From Butyrivibrio sp. (GTDB lineage Bacteria > Bacillota_A > Clostridia > Lachnospirales > Lachnospiraceae): a DNA stretch of 64,000 nucleotides. The notes below the pieces were generated by a model. It worked only from the letters and a program-made list of their open reading frames with translations, searched no databases and had not been told where the DNA came from. The stretch spans positions 1 through 64,000 of the forward strand of contig JAGOGF010000001.1 in assembly GCA_017996845.1 (NCBI GenBank), read 5' to 3'. Below are positions 48,233-57,724 of the stretch, one piece after another. Every line of letters begins with the position of its first letter. Within the stretch, counting starts at the first letter, position 1. The position numbers and the translations under genes were made by a program.

Positions 48233-49972
48233 CTATAAATCAATCATGGTATCTTCATCCTCTTTTTGTAAGACTTGATTAACAAAAAGGTCAGCAATTT
48301 CAGGGTCGAACTGTGTTCCCTTATGATCCAGTATTTCTTTGATCGCCACTTCTTTGGATAAGGCCTTACGATATGCACGGTCCTGTGTCATGGCATCATA
48401 GGAATCAACTATCGTAATCATCCGTGATAACAGCGGAATATCTGTTCCCGAAAGTCCAAGTGGATATCCTGTGCCATCCCAGTGCTCATGATGACATAAA
48501 ATATATTCGGCAATATGGCTGAGCCCTGATGTTGCATTTGCAATCCGGTAACCAACTTCCGGATGTTTTTTGATTTCTCCCCATTCTTCCTCGGTAAGCT
48601 TTTCTGTTTTGGTCAGAATCTTTTTATCAACACTGATTTTCCCAATATCATGCAGCATTGCCACCAGTTCCAGCTCATCCAGCGCATCTTCTGAAAGTCC
48701 CATTTTCTCTCCCAGCTTTTTGGATAGCTTTACCAGTCTTTCTTCGTGTTCTTCTGTTTCATTGCTTTTCTCAAGCATTGTTGTCTTGATATAGGACAAA
48801 TAATCACTATGCGGACTTTTCTGTTCCAGCAGTTTTCTTCTGTACATCAGATCCTCTGCCAGAATAATTGCTTTATCCAAAGAATCCTCTTCCTCTGTTT
48901 TTGTTGCATACCCCAGTGCAATATCAAGGAAAATTTCGTTATTTTCTTCGTCCCGCTCTTCTTTGCACATTGCCCGAATACGGTCAGCTGTCCGCTTAAC
49001 CATATTTGCATCAGTATGCGGCATCAGAATAGAAAACTCATCGCCTCCTGTTCTGGCAACAATATCTTCCTGTCTCGCACATTTAGTCAGTATATCTGCA
49101 ATTTTCCGAAGCAGCGCATCGCCTTTCGCGTGACCAAATGCGTCATTGATCAGTCTCATCCCATTAACATCACCGACAATAACGGAGACCGGAAGTTTTT
49201 CCTGTGTATCAATCAGTGTACGCACCTCATCATAATATGTTCTGTTATAAATTCCTGTCATCGCATCATGATAACTGATATATCGAACTCTCTCTTCTCT
49301 GTTCTTCCGTTCCGTAATATCACGGCTTATTCCAATCAGACCGATTATATTACCTTTCTGATCATGATAGGGTGTTTTGAGTGTTTCATAAATAACTTCT
49401 TTTCCTTCTGCATTATGTATCGTTTCCTCATTTTTCCGCGGAACATTTTTGCTCAGCATCTCAGCATCCATTCTGATAAAAAGCTCAGCCTCCTGCGCAG
49501 CAAAAAGATTTTTGTCTGTGAGTCCGATAATATCCTGTTCCTTTTTCCCTGCAAATTTTCCAAAAGCTGTATTACATCCCATATATACACCGTTCGTGTC
49601 TTTATAAAAAACAAGATCCGGAATGGAATCGATCAATGACTTCAAAAGTGCCTGTTTCTTACTGTATTCCTGGTAAAGCTTCTTATATTGTTCATTTGAT
49701 TCCCGTAATTCCATATTGGCTTTTTTCAGTGCCTCGCGGACATCCAGTGCTTCTTTCAGCGTCGGATATGTAAGCCCATAGATCAGAAAGGAGGTTATCA
49801 GCACATACAGAATTCCCTTTACGAGTGAATAGTAGAACACCTGACTTTGCTCGGTAAAACTTACCTGAACCAGCCTGTCAGAAAAAAAGATCCAGGCACA
49901 GCCGATCAGAAAATAGTGAACCGTTATTTTCAATGCTTTGCTTTGCGCAGTATTTTTTTTCATATAAATCAA
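48233..49972 (-). CDS. PAS-GGDEF-HD-GYP cyclic di-GMP signalling protein
   Basis: A protein of about 579 residues with two N-terminal membrane helices, a coiled coil, a PAS domain (SIPDLVFYKDTNGVYMGCN), a GGDEF domain and an HD-GYP domain. The cyclase site RTGGDEF is intact and preceded by the inhibitory RQED. The phosphodiesterase site shows LHDIGK and HHEHWDGTGYP. It may therefore both make and break cyclic di-GMP. A TTG at 49972 has GGAAGG seven bases upstream; the ATG three codons later is the alternative. It follows the other GGDEF/HD-GYP gene by about 54 bases in the same direction. Confidence 0.9.
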   Translation of the reverse strand: MIYMKKNTAQSKALKITVHYFLIGCAWIFFSDRLVQVSFTEQSQVFYYSLVKGILYVLITSFLIYGLTYPTLKEALDVREALKKANMELRESNEQYKKLYQEYSKKQALLKSLIDSIPDLVFYKDTNGVYMGCNTAFGKFAGKKEQDIIGLTDKNLFAAQEAELFIRMDAEMLSKNVPRKNEETIHNAEGKEVIYETLKTPYHDQKGNIIGLIGISRDITERKNREERVRYISYHDAMTGIYNRTYYDEVRTLIDTQEKLPVSVIVGDVNGMRLINDAFGHAKGDALLRKIADILTKCARQEDIVARTGGDEFSILMPHTDANMVKRTADRIRAMCKEERDEENNEIFLDIALGYATKTEEEDSLDKAIILAEDLMYRRKLLEQKSPHSDYLSYIKTTMLEKSNETEEHEERLVKLSKKLGEKMGLSEDALDELELVAMLHDIGKISVDKKILTKTEKLTEEEWGEIKKHPEVGYRIANATSGLSHIAEYILCHHEHWDGTGYPLGLSGTDIPLLSRMITIVDSYDAMTQDRAYRKALSKEVAIKEILDHKGTQFDPEIADLFVNQVLQKEDEDTMIDL

Positions 49973-50026
49973 TACACTCCCTTCCTGCTGTAAGGCCGCC
50001 CGGAACCACATATGCAGCCATTTCTG

Positions 50027-52726
50027 TCACTCTTTATCTTTTTGACTCATGATCATTTTGATAAAACTTTCTGCAATCACAGGGTCAAATTTGATTCCGG
50101 CATTTTCTCTGATAACCCGCAGTGCTTCTTCTATGCTTGCCATACTGTAATTTCCCTGATTTCTGATTCGTTCATATGTTTCTGCAACAGTGATGATACG
50201 CGAGATCAAGGGGATTTCTTCTCCGCGCAGTCCTTTTGGATAGCCGGAACCATCCCAGAATTCATGATGACCATATACCCCGTTTGCCAGATCAAGTGTT
50301 TCCTCTGATAAATTCAGCAGTCTGTAACCGGTAGCCGGATGCTGCCGCATATTATAATTTTCATCTTCTGTCAATGCTTCTGCATCTTTGGAAATAATAC
50401 TGCCGTCTAATACAGTCTTTCCAATATCATGCAGATATCCTGCATCTTTGAGTTTTCTGATTTCAGGTGCCGGAAGATTCATTGCCACCCCAAGTTCTCC
50501 GCATAATCTGCTAACTTCTTCCGAATGCCTTTTCTCCTGCGGATAATGCTCATGAAGTGTACTGATGATACTTCTGATTGCCTCCACGCCAAAACGCTTT
50601 GTTGAAATAACCTTTTCCCTGTACATCTCGGTTTCAGCAGCTTCCATGACCTTTTCAATCTGCTGGTAGCTTTCCGTTTTTGCAGCAGTCCCAACCGCCA
50701 TACTACAGGGAATCTCATTGATCCTGTAACCTGCAAATTCTTCCTTAAGCCTTGCTGCAATGCCTTTTGCATCCTCTAATCCTGTCTCCGGAAGCAGTAA
50801 ACAGAACTCATCACCTCCGACACGTGCTGCAATATCCCCTTTGCGGCAGTTATTCACCAGAACTTCCCCTGCTTTTATAATCAGTGCATCTCCATAACTA
50901 TGCCCAAATATATCATTCAGCATTTTCAGCCCATTGAGATCTATATATATGATACTGACAGGCATTTCCTCCTGTTCATCAATATCCTGCAGCCTCTGTT
51001 CAAAGCAGCCTCTGTTTGTAAGTCCCGTCATGGAATCATGGCAGCTCAGAAATTGGATTCGTTCATCTCTTTGCTTACGTTCCGTGATATCTGCAAAAGA
51101 AACCACGAATCCCATGATTTCGCTGTTTCTTAATTGTGGAAGCACTTGATACTCCACATCAAAAAAGGATCCATCAGCCTTTTGAAAAGTATCATTGACA
51201 ATATGCACTTTTCTGTCCACCTGAACAGTCCGCTCCGCTGCTGTTTCCTGTTTCGCTTTGAATGCCCCCTTTTCCCCTGCTGTATGGACAATCTGATAAA
51301 TATTCTTACCTAAAAGCGCTTTATAGTCAGAATATCCCATCAATTGAAGACAACTGTTATTGCAAAATGTGCATTTTCCTTCCAGATCGGTTCCGAATAT
51401 TGCTTCTGCTGTAGAGTTCAGGATCAGAAGCAGTTTTTCATTACTGTCATTGAGTTCTGCTGTTTTTGCAGCAACCGTTTCATTCAAATGTTCTACTGTC
51501 TGCTGTAATGCATCCGCAACTTTATTAAAAGCTTCTGAAATTCTGCCGATCTCATCGTTTCGAACGACAGGCGCCCTTCGATCCAGTTCTCCTTCGGAAA
51601 ACTTTTCTGCAGCATATAATAATCTGTCAATCGGCTTTAATAGTTTCCTGCTTACAAACGAAAAAACCAGAACTGAAACCAGAACAATCAGTCCCAACAA
51701 AAAAATCGTTACATAAAGATTCCGCATCATGATCCCGGAAAGCGGCTTTTCAGGAATAGCAGATAAAATGACCCAGTCAAGCCCAAGTTCCTGATAATCC
51801 TGCGTATGTACCGAAAGCCTCCCATTTGGTCCATCGACAGAAAGTTCTGTCGCACCCGTATCACAATATGTACGATATGCTTTATCAAAAGCCGGATTAT
51901 GCAGTACATTCAATCCCTTCCGAAGCAGTTTCCCATCATTCGAAAGAGCGTAATTCGCAATATCAGATGAATTTGCAATCAAATTTCCACTGCTTTTTTC
52001 TACAATAGCAATTGATCCGCCATAGTTTCTGACAATTGCAGAAAGTGTATCACTGATGTTTGGAAGCAAAAGCCTGGAAGCCAGAACGCCTTTTAAGCTG
52101 CCGTTTTTCCCATAAATCGGATATACCGCTGATATTGCCATTTCATTTAAAAAAGAACATTTATATACCGGCGAAAATACTGCGGTTCTGGCAATAACTG
52201 CTGCCCGATACCAGTCACCCATCTGCGGAGCCGTCCGATTGGTCGTTTCCGTATACTTGCCTGTCGTCATATCCGCATTGACAGAATAATATCTCGTCTC
52301 CCTGTTCGTTTCTTCCAGATTTTTAATCACTTCAATATTTCCATCTTTATTACGAATTGCTCCATAATAATCTCCATCTGCAGTACAGTAACTGAAACTG
52401 TAAATGTCTTCCTGATATGCTGACAGCACATCAATAAAGTAACTGTTTCTCTTCTTTTCGTCTGACAGATCGACCATCCCATCCTGCAGCATTTTATAAT
52501 TGACTTCATTAATCGCAATCGGAGCATGAATGTATGAATCGATTTTTTCATTTGTCTGATAATTTAATGTTCCTGCCAGCTCATTGGTAGCCTGTCTGAC
52601 AGAATCATACCAACTCGTAAAGACCGGATAGCCGATTGCAAACGCCATTATCAGAATCATTATGATAAAGGTCACCGTGAATATTCTGCCAATGGAACGA
52701 GGCTTGCGTGTTTTTTCTGATTTCAT
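50027..52726 (-). CDS. Cache-HAMP-PAS-GGDEF-HD-GYP cyclic di-GMP signalling protein
   Basis: An 899-residue membrane protein. Transmembrane helix at about 16-38, a double Cache extracellular sensor to about 325, a second helix, HAMP near 355-405, a PAS domain, a GGDEF domain and an HD-GYP domain. The cyclase site is RVGGDEF with the inhibitory RKGD before it. The phosphodiesterase motifs are LHDIGK and HHEFWDGSGYP. All catalytic residues look present. It is first of two adjacent genes of the same output type, so this pair probably sets local cyclic di-GMP in answer to an extracellular small molecule. Promoter at 52837-52865. Confidence 0.91.
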   Translation of the reverse strand: MKSEKTRKPRSIGRIFTVTFIIMILIMAFAIGYPVFTSWYDSVRQATNELAGTLNYQTNEKIDSYIHAPIAINEVNYKMLQDGMVDLSDEKKRNSYFIDVLSAYQEDIYSFSYCTADGDYYGAIRNKDGNIEVIKNLEETNRETRYYSVNADMTTGKYTETTNRTAPQMGDWYRAAVIARTAVFSPVYKCSFLNEMAISAVYPIYGKNGSLKGVLASRLLLPNISDTLSAIVRNYGGSIAIVEKSSGNLIANSSDIANYALSNDGKLLRKGLNVLHNPAFDKAYRTYCDTGATELSVDGPNGRLSVHTQDYQELGLDWVILSAIPEKPLSGIMMRNLYVTIFLLGLIVLVSVLVFSFVSRKLLKPIDRLLYAAEKFSEGELDRRAPVVRNDEIGRISEAFNKVADALQQTVEHLNETVAAKTAELNDSNEKLLLILNSTAEAIFGTDLEGKCTFCNNSCLQLMGYSDYKALLGKNIYQIVHTAGEKGAFKAKQETAAERTVQVDRKVHIVNDTFQKADGSFFDVEYQVLPQLRNSEIMGFVVSFADITERKQRDERIQFLSCHDSMTGLTNRGCFEQRLQDIDEQEEMPVSIIYIDLNGLKMLNDIFGHSYGDALIIKAGEVLVNNCRKGDIAARVGGDEFCLLLPETGLEDAKGIAARLKEEFAGYRINEIPCSMAVGTAAKTESYQQIEKVMEAAETEMYREKVISTKRFGVEAIRSIISTLHEHYPQEKRHSEEVSRLCGELGVAMNLPAPEIRKLKDAGYLHDIGKTVLDGSIISKDAEALTEDENYNMRQHPATGYRLLNLSEETLDLANGVYGHHEFWDGSGYPKGLRGEEIPLISRIITVAETYERIRNQGNYSMASIEEALRVIRENAGIKFDPVIAESFIKMIMSQKDKE

Positions 52727-52836
52727 TAAAATTTACCTCTCACTTTTCGGTTTCCCCCAGCACTTTATGCAAAATAGCAGCATATTGCAGGTATCAGATC
52801 TTAATCACATCCACATGCTTGCAGCGCAAGATTGCA

Positions 52837-52865
52837 ATTATATCTGTTATAATATATTTTTCCAA
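52837..52865 (-). promoter_or_regulatory. Promoter of the GGDEF/HD-GYP gene pair
   Basis: On the minus strand TTGGAA (52865-52860) and a perfect TATAAT (52842-52837) are separated by 17 bases. The predicted 5' leader is about 100 bases. Confidence 0.6.
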
Positions 52866-52885
52866 AATTATCTTATTTTAATTAT

Positions 52886-52918
52886 ACAAAAACCGACGGA
52901 CAAATGACAGTCCATCGG
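52886..52918 (-). terminator. Intrinsic terminator after the XRE-desulfoferrodoxin gene
   Basis: CCGATGGAC pairs with GTCCGTCGG (one G-U pair) around an eight-base loop, followed on the minus strand by TTTTTGTA. It lies 38 bases after the stop codon. Confidence 0.8.
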
Positions 52919-52955
52919 CATCCAAATTTCACAATATTAATTTACTTTTTTCTGA

Positions 52956-53552
52956 TTACTTTATCCGGCTGATTTTTTGCGCAAATAATCCATGTCTGTT
53001 GCAGTACCATAACAGTTTTTTTATTTTGTTTATTTTAAAACGTGCCTCAGCATTTCCTTCCGGATATAGCTTGACCATCTGTATTCCGTTATCCGATAAA
53101 GCGGCAATGAAGGAAATATAATGTTCCTTTGTCATTTCATGCTGCAGCGATACAAAATATTCATCCTCCACCTGTTCGATCGTAACCTCATGTATATCAT
53201 CTGCTTCCTCTGCTTCCAGCGGCGGCAGCGTAATGCCGCAACAGCTGATCACAGTTTCTCCCGTTGCCGAAATAATATTTCCGCAGATTGGACAAACATA
53301 GAACTTTACTTTGCTCATATTAAAAGCTCTGTTCGTATTGGATATGCTGTCCCCCGATAACAGCTCAAGTGCTGAAATACCAAGTGCTCCGGACAATTGC
53401 TCGATCAGGGTTATATCCGGATAGCCCTTTCCTGTTTCCCATTTTGAAACTGCTTTATCACTTACCTGAAGCTTTTCTGCCAGTTCCAACTGTGTCATTC
53501 CTGCTTTTTCCCGCAGCCGCTTTATAATTGTACCCGTAACATACTGATTCAT
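52956..53552 (-). CDS. XRE-type DNA-binding protein fused to a desulfoferrodoxin-like domain
   Basis: A 198-residue fusion. Residues 8-65 are a Cro/CI helix-turn-helix (MTQLELAEKLQVSDKAVSKW). Residues 84-106 match the desulforedoxin iron site with Cys87, Cys90, Cys104 and Cys105. Residues 118-190 match the superoxide reductase domain: His121, His138, His144, Cys184 and His187 correspond to the Fe(His)4Cys ligand set, including the C-terminal CNxHG motif. This suggests a regulator that senses superoxide or iron directly, or a superoxide reductase tied to DNA. AAAGGAG precedes the ATG. The gene lies 78 bases after the acetyltransferase. Confidence 0.85.
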   Translation of the reverse strand: MNQYVTGTIIKRLREKAGMTQLELAEKLQVSDKAVSKWETGKGYPDITLIEQLSGALGISALELLSGDSISNTNRAFNMSKVKFYVCPICGNIISATGETVISCCGITLPPLEAEEADDIHEVTIEQVEDEYFVSLQHEMTKEHYISFIAALSDNGIQMVKLYPEGNAEARFKINKIKKLLWYCNRHGLFAQKISRIK

Positions 53553-53630
53553 TTTGTAACTCCTTTCTGCTATCAGAATATCAAAATGATGCAGTTCTGT
53601 TTACCTACGAATAGTAGAGTTGTTCTGCCA

Positions 53631-54230
53631 TCATTCCGCTTTCCGATTTATATTTCTGATCACACGGCAGGGATTCCCGACTGCGACACAATCAGCAGGT
53701 ATATCTCTTGTTACAACACTTCCTGCACCGATTACACTGCCGTCTCCAATATGAACTCCCGGCAAAATAATAACCCCGCCGCCAATCCAGCATCCATTTC
53801 CGATGGAAACCGGCAGTGCATAAGTCCTGCAAAAATATTCTCCGCTTTCCGGTGTCCAATCCGGTGTCAGACGCTCCATAAGTTCAACCGGATGCGTTGC
53901 TGTATAAATCTGCACGTTCGAGGCAATCAGAACATTATTTCCAATCATTATCTGATTACAGTCCACAAACGTACAGTTCATATTGATCGAAACATTATTT
54001 CCAATATGGATATTGCATCCGTAATCACAGATAAAGGGTGTTCCAACCGATACATTGCTTCCGATATTTCCGAGCATCTTGTGCAAAATCTCATTTTTCT
54101 GCGTCTTCTGGTCATATAATAATCTGTTATATGCTGCCAACAAATCTCTTGCATTCTTTTTATATTCCAAAAAGATTTCGTCGTGGCAATTATAAATTTC
54201 TCCTCGCATACACTTTTCCAGTTCTGTCAT
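53631..54230 (-). CDS. Hexapeptide-repeat acetyltransferase, maltose/galactoside O-acetyltransferase type
   Basis: A 199-residue left-handed beta-helix acyltransferase that uses acetyl-CoA on sugars. The N-terminal Mac-type segment reads MTELEKCMRGEIYNCHDEIF; the repeats include IHIGNNVSINMNCTFVD, the catalytic His in YTATHPV, and IGAGSVVTRDIPADCVAVGNP near the end. The ATG at 54230 has AAGG seven bases upstream; the frame is open to 54287 but without a site. It follows the RpiR-type regulator by about 75 bases in the same direction. Confidence 0.92.
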   Translation of the reverse strand: MTELEKCMRGEIYNCHDEIFLEYKKNARDLLAAYNRLLYDQKTQKNEILHKMLGNIGSNVSVGTPFICDYGCNIHIGNNVSINMNCTFVDCNQIMIGNNVLIASNVQIYTATHPVELMERLTPDWTPESGEYFCRTYALPVSIGNGCWIGGGVIILPGVHIGDGSVIGAGSVVTRDIPADCVAVGNPCRVIRNINRKAE

Positions 54231-54305
54231 AATCATACCTTCCAATCTTTTTCTTTTGAGTCTAGGAAATATCCTGTTTTGCTTCAAGTAACAGGTTGTT
54301 TTCTT

Positions 54306-55025
54306 TCAGATTCTTCTGGCAAGTGCTTCCATCAGGAACAGCACCGGAACCTGCGAAGTTGCGTTATACCCGCCATTTACCAGCTGAATTCCCGTATAAT
54401 AAGATATGTTCCAGTCTGACATTCTGGAAATGGTTGATTCCGGCTGATTTATTATACTCAGTATTTTGCTGTTTCCTGCCTGAAATTTCTCCACAAATTT
54501 TATAATTTCCTTCGTTTCCCCTGTAACAGATAACACAATCAGCACCGTTTTCTGCTGTACAATTTCTGATACCGGATAATAAGGATCTTCCAATCCAATC
54601 GAAAATTTACCGAGATTTGAGAAATATCTTGCACCATACCTTGCCAGTGTTCCTGACGAACCAAGTCCGACAAATACTACCGTATCTGCACTTCTTATGA
54701 TATCTGCGCCTTCACTGATCTTTGCTTCAAAAGCACTCGTATTGGTTCCCTGGAAATAATGAAGCAGCTCCTGCAGATCACTTTTGGGAACCATATCTGA
54801 TTCCGCTTTTGCTGTATTTTTTAACTTTTCCTTGAATTCAGAATAACTATTACAGTTGATCTTATTGCAAAACCGTAAGATCGTCGATGTAGATACCCCC
54901 AGTTCGCATGCAAGTTCACGAATGGTCATGAATGGAAGTTTATCACTGTTTGCAATAATATATTTGCAAATAGCCATTTCCGTGCCATTGAATCTCTGAA
55001 TATTATCATAGGAAAACACAAGCAT
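54306..55025 (-). CDS. RpiR/MurR-family transcriptional regulator
   Basis: A 239-residue regulator with an N-terminal RpiR helix-turn-helix (MTIRELACELGVSTSTILRFCNKI) and a C-terminal SIS domain that binds phosphosugars (VVFVGLGSSGTLARYGARYF). GGAGG lies three bases before the ATG. It has its own promoter at 55058-55086 and may control the acetyltransferase downstream. The effector is probably a sugar phosphate, not identifiable from sequence. Confidence 0.9.
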   Translation of the reverse strand: MLVFSYDNIQRFNGTEMAICKYIIANSDKLPFMTIRELACELGVSTSTILRFCNKINCNSYSEFKEKLKNTAKAESDMVPKSDLQELLHYFQGTNTSAFEAKISEGADIIRSADTVVFVGLGSSGTLARYGARYFSNLGKFSIGLEDPYYPVSEIVQQKTVLIVLSVTGETKEIIKFVEKFQAGNSKILSIINQPESTISRMSDWNISYYTGIQLVNGGYNATSQVPVLFLMEALARRI

Positions 55026-55057
55026 AATCCTCCGTATCTGATGAATTGATATACTGT

Positions 55058-55086
55058 ATTATACCCTGTATCTTCATTACTGACCA
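55058..55086 (-). promoter_or_regulatory. Promoter of the RpiR-type regulator
   Basis: On the minus strand TGGTCA (55086-55081) and a perfect TATAAT (55063-55058) are 17 bases apart, about 33 bases before the ATG. Confidence 0.55.
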
Positions 55087-55189
55087 ATGCCTGGAATCTA
55101 CTTTTCATACTATCCTGCATCCGATGCCTATTTTGCTTTCATGATTTGTTTTTACGATAATATATTAACACTCAAATATATAACACTTA

Positions 55190-55218
55190 TTGCAACGAAA
55201 TTCAGAATGCAGTAAAAT
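55190..55218 (+). promoter_or_regulatory. Promoter of the polyphosphate operon
   Basis: TTGCAA at 55190-55195 and TAAAAT at 55213-55218 are 17 bases apart, about 44 bases before the DHH gene start. It diverges from the RpiR promoter. Confidence 0.55.
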
Positions 55219-55261
55219 AGTAAATAAATGAAAAAATAACAATATTGGGGGAAAAGTAATA

Positions 55262-56185
55262 ATGTCAGAAAAATATCGGTTGGTTACCCGGAGTGATTTT
55301 GACGGACTTGTATGTGCAATGATCCTGAAGGAAAAGGGAATGCTCGAAAGTATTAAATTTGTACATCCAAAAGATATGCAGGATGGAAAAATCCCTGTTA
55401 CAGATCATGATATTACCACCAACCTTCCTTTTGTTCCTGGTGTCCATCTTGCTTTTGACCATCACTCGAGTGAATCCGAAGCCGGAATTTCCGATCCATC
55501 CTATATCATTGATCCGCAGGCACCCAGTGCTGCACATGTCGTATACCGTTACTTTGGTGGATCCGAAGATCTTCCCAGAATAACAGCCGAAATCATGCAG
55601 GCTGTTGACAAATGTGATTCTGCGCAGTTCAGTATGGAAGATATCCTGCATCCGCAGGGATGGACTCTTATGGGTTTTCTTATGGATGCACGTACCGGCC
55701 TGGGACGTTTCCATGATTTCAGGATCTCAAACTATGATCTTATGATGGAGCTGATTGATTATTGTCTTGATCACACGATTGATGAGGTATTGGAACTTCC
55801 TGATGTAAAAGAACGTGTTAACCTGTATTTTGCTCAACAGGAACAGTTTCAGGCGCAGTTGCAGCGTGTACATTATATAGACGGAAAAGTCGTTGTCATT
55901 CCTTTAAAAGAAGAGGAAATAATCTATACCGGAAATCGCTTTCTGATCTATGCATTATATCCGGAAGCAGAAATTTCCGTACATGTAATGTGGGGTTTCC
56001 AGAAGCAGAACACTGCTGTGACAATCGGTAAATCAATCGTAAATCGTTCTTCACAGTTTGATATCGGTGAGCTGTGTCACAGATATGGCGGAGGCGGTCA
56101 TCATAATGCCGGAACCTGTCAACTGCCTAATGATACTGTAGATGCTTTGCTGCCAAAGATACTGGATGAGTTGAATGGCCGCTAA
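55262..56185 (+). CDS. DHH-family phosphoesterase, exopolyphosphatase-like
   Basis: A 307-residue cytoplasmic DHH/DHHA1 protein. The metal-binding motifs are TRSDFDG near residue 9, FDHHSSE near 66, and the DHHA1 signature GGGGHHNAG near 280. Related proteins hydrolyse polyphosphate, pyrophosphate or short nucleotides. The next gene starts 17 bases downstream and encodes a two-domain polyphosphate kinase 2, which favours a polyphosphate role. GGGGG stands about ten bases before the ATG. Confidence 0.85.
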   Translation: MSEKYRLVTRSDFDGLVCAMILKEKGMLESIKFVHPKDMQDGKIPVTDHDITTNLPFVPGVHLAFDHHSSESEAGISDPSYIIDPQAPSAAHVVYRYFGGSEDLPRITAEIMQAVDKCDSAQFSMEDILHPQGWTLMGFLMDARTGLGRFHDFRISNYDLMMELIDYCLDHTIDEVLELPDVKERVNLYFAQQEQFQAQLQRVHYIDGKVVVIPLKEEEIIYTGNRFLIYALYPEAEISVHVMWGFQKQNTAVTIGKSIVNRSSQFDIGELCHRYGGGGHHNAGTCQLPNDTVDALLPKILDELNGR

Positions 56186-56202
56186 CCGGGAGGTACAAAG
56201 GT

Positions 56203-57717
56203 ATGCTGGAGAAAGTTGATCTGAAGTACAGGATGTCCAAAGAGGAGTACAAAAGCAAAATCGGTGCACTGAAGGATTCGCTGGCTGCATGCGATGGCCC
56301 TTTAAAAAGTGCAGGACTTCCCGTCATTATCCTGTTCGAAGGTTGGGAAGCGGCGGGAAAAGGCAGTATCATTTCAAAGCTTATCCTGAATTTTGATCCA
56401 CGCTGGTTTACTATGGTCAACACACAGCCGCCAACTGCTCCAGAGCTGCGGGAACCCGTCATGTGGCGCCACTGGCTGACGATTCCATCCGCAGGCCGTA
56501 TGTCCATCATGGACCGTTCCTGGTATCAGGAAGTCAGTAATCTACGGATTGAAAATAAAGTAGATGAACTCACCAATATCCGCCATATGACTGAAATCAT
56601 TAATTTTGAACGCGGCCTTACGGATAATGGTTATCTGATCATCAAATTTTTTATTCATATCAGTCAGAAAGAACAGCAAAAAAGAATGGAAAAGCTGCGG
56701 GCACATAAAAGTACCAGCTGGCGTGTTAACGAAAATGACGAGAAAAGCTGTCGTCAATATGATAAATATTATGACGTTTATAAACAGATGCTGGAATATA
56801 CCAATACACCAAATGCACCCTGGCATGCTGTTTCCGGTATGGATGAGAAAACCTGCTGTTATCAGGTCTTCTCAATTGTAAATGATACCATGCAAACTGC
56901 ACTGAAGCTCAAAGCCGAACGGGATGAGGCTGCAAAACGACAGTCTGCCATTATCATGCCCGGACAGTATAATTTTGTCCCCATGACAAAATTATCCAAT
57001 GTAGATCTGAGTCAGACACTTACAGATGAAGAATATACAAAAGCATTGAAAAAGGAACAAAATAAACTGTCTGACCTGCATAACAAACTATATCTGCGAA
57101 AAATTCCCGTCATTATCGCTTACGAAGGATGGGATGCTGCCGGAAAGGGCGGTAATATCAAACGGGTATCCGAAGCGCTTGATCCGCGCGGCTACGAGGT
57201 TATGCCAATCGCTTCCCCTACTCCGGATGAAAAACTGCGACATTTCCTGTGGCGTTTCTGGAAAAGACTTCCCAAGGACGGTCATGTTGCGATTTTTGAT
57301 CGAACCTGGTATGGGCGTGTGATGGTAGAGCGCATTGAAGGTTTCTGTTCTGCCGGTGACTGGCAGAGAGCTTATGGAGAAATCAATGATTTTGAACGCC
57401 AGTTGTACGACTGGGGTGCCATTATCATTAAATTCTGGATTCATATCAGTAATGATGAACAACTCAGACGTTTCGAAGAGCGTCAGAAGGATCCTTCCAA
57501 GCAATGGAAGATCACAGAGGAAGACTGGCGGAATCGTGAGAAATGGCCGCAATATGAGGAAGCTGTAGACGATATGTTACAGTATACCTCTACCAGTTTT
57601 GCTCCCTGGAACATCATTGAAGGAAACGATAAAAAATATGCACGGATTAAAACTCTGAAGATAATTAACCAGGCAATCGAGGACAGACTTGCCGAAACGA
57701 AAAAGAGACAACGATAA
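56203..57717 (+). CDS. Two-domain polyphosphate kinase 2 family enzyme
   Basis: A 504-residue protein made of two PPK2 domains. Domain 1 has Walker A GWEAAGKGS near residue 48 and Walker B MDRSWY; domain 2 has GWDAAGKGG near 310 and FDRTWYGRVMVERIEGF. PPK2 enzymes move phosphate between polyphosphate and nucleotides; two-domain forms known from other bacteria phosphorylate AMP to ADP. In domain 1 the lid region is less typical (MDRSWYQEVSNLRIE), so domain 2 is the likely catalytic one. GGGAGG lies nine bases before the ATG. The transcript ends at the hairpin at 57725. Confidence 0.93.
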   Translation: MLEKVDLKYRMSKEEYKSKIGALKDSLAACDGPLKSAGLPVIILFEGWEAAGKGSIISKLILNFDPRWFTMVNTQPPTAPELREPVMWRHWLTIPSAGRMSIMDRSWYQEVSNLRIENKVDELTNIRHMTEIINFERGLTDNGYLIIKFFIHISQKEQQKRMEKLRAHKSTSWRVNENDEKSCRQYDKYYDVYKQMLEYTNTPNAPWHAVSGMDEKTCCYQVFSIVNDTMQTALKLKAERDEAAKRQSAIIMPGQYNFVPMTKLSNVDLSQTLTDEEYTKALKKEQNKLSDLHNKLYLRKIPVIIAYEGWDAAGKGGNIKRVSEALDPRGYEVMPIASPTPDEKLRHFLWRFWKRLPKDGHVAIFDRTWYGRVMVERIEGFCSAGDWQRAYGEINDFERQLYDWGAIIIKFWIHISNDEQLRRFEERQKDPSKQWKITEEDWRNREKWPQYEEAVDDMLQYTSTSFAPWNIIEGNDKKYARIKTLKIINQAIEDRLAETKKRQR

Positions 57718-57724
57718 AACAGAA

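Noticed and set aside
48746..49639. Long plus-strand open frame (297 codons) opposite the GGDEF/HD-GYP gene
   Set aside because: It is antisense to a well-supported gene and rich in Phe, Cys and Ile as expected from reversed codons; no motif seen.
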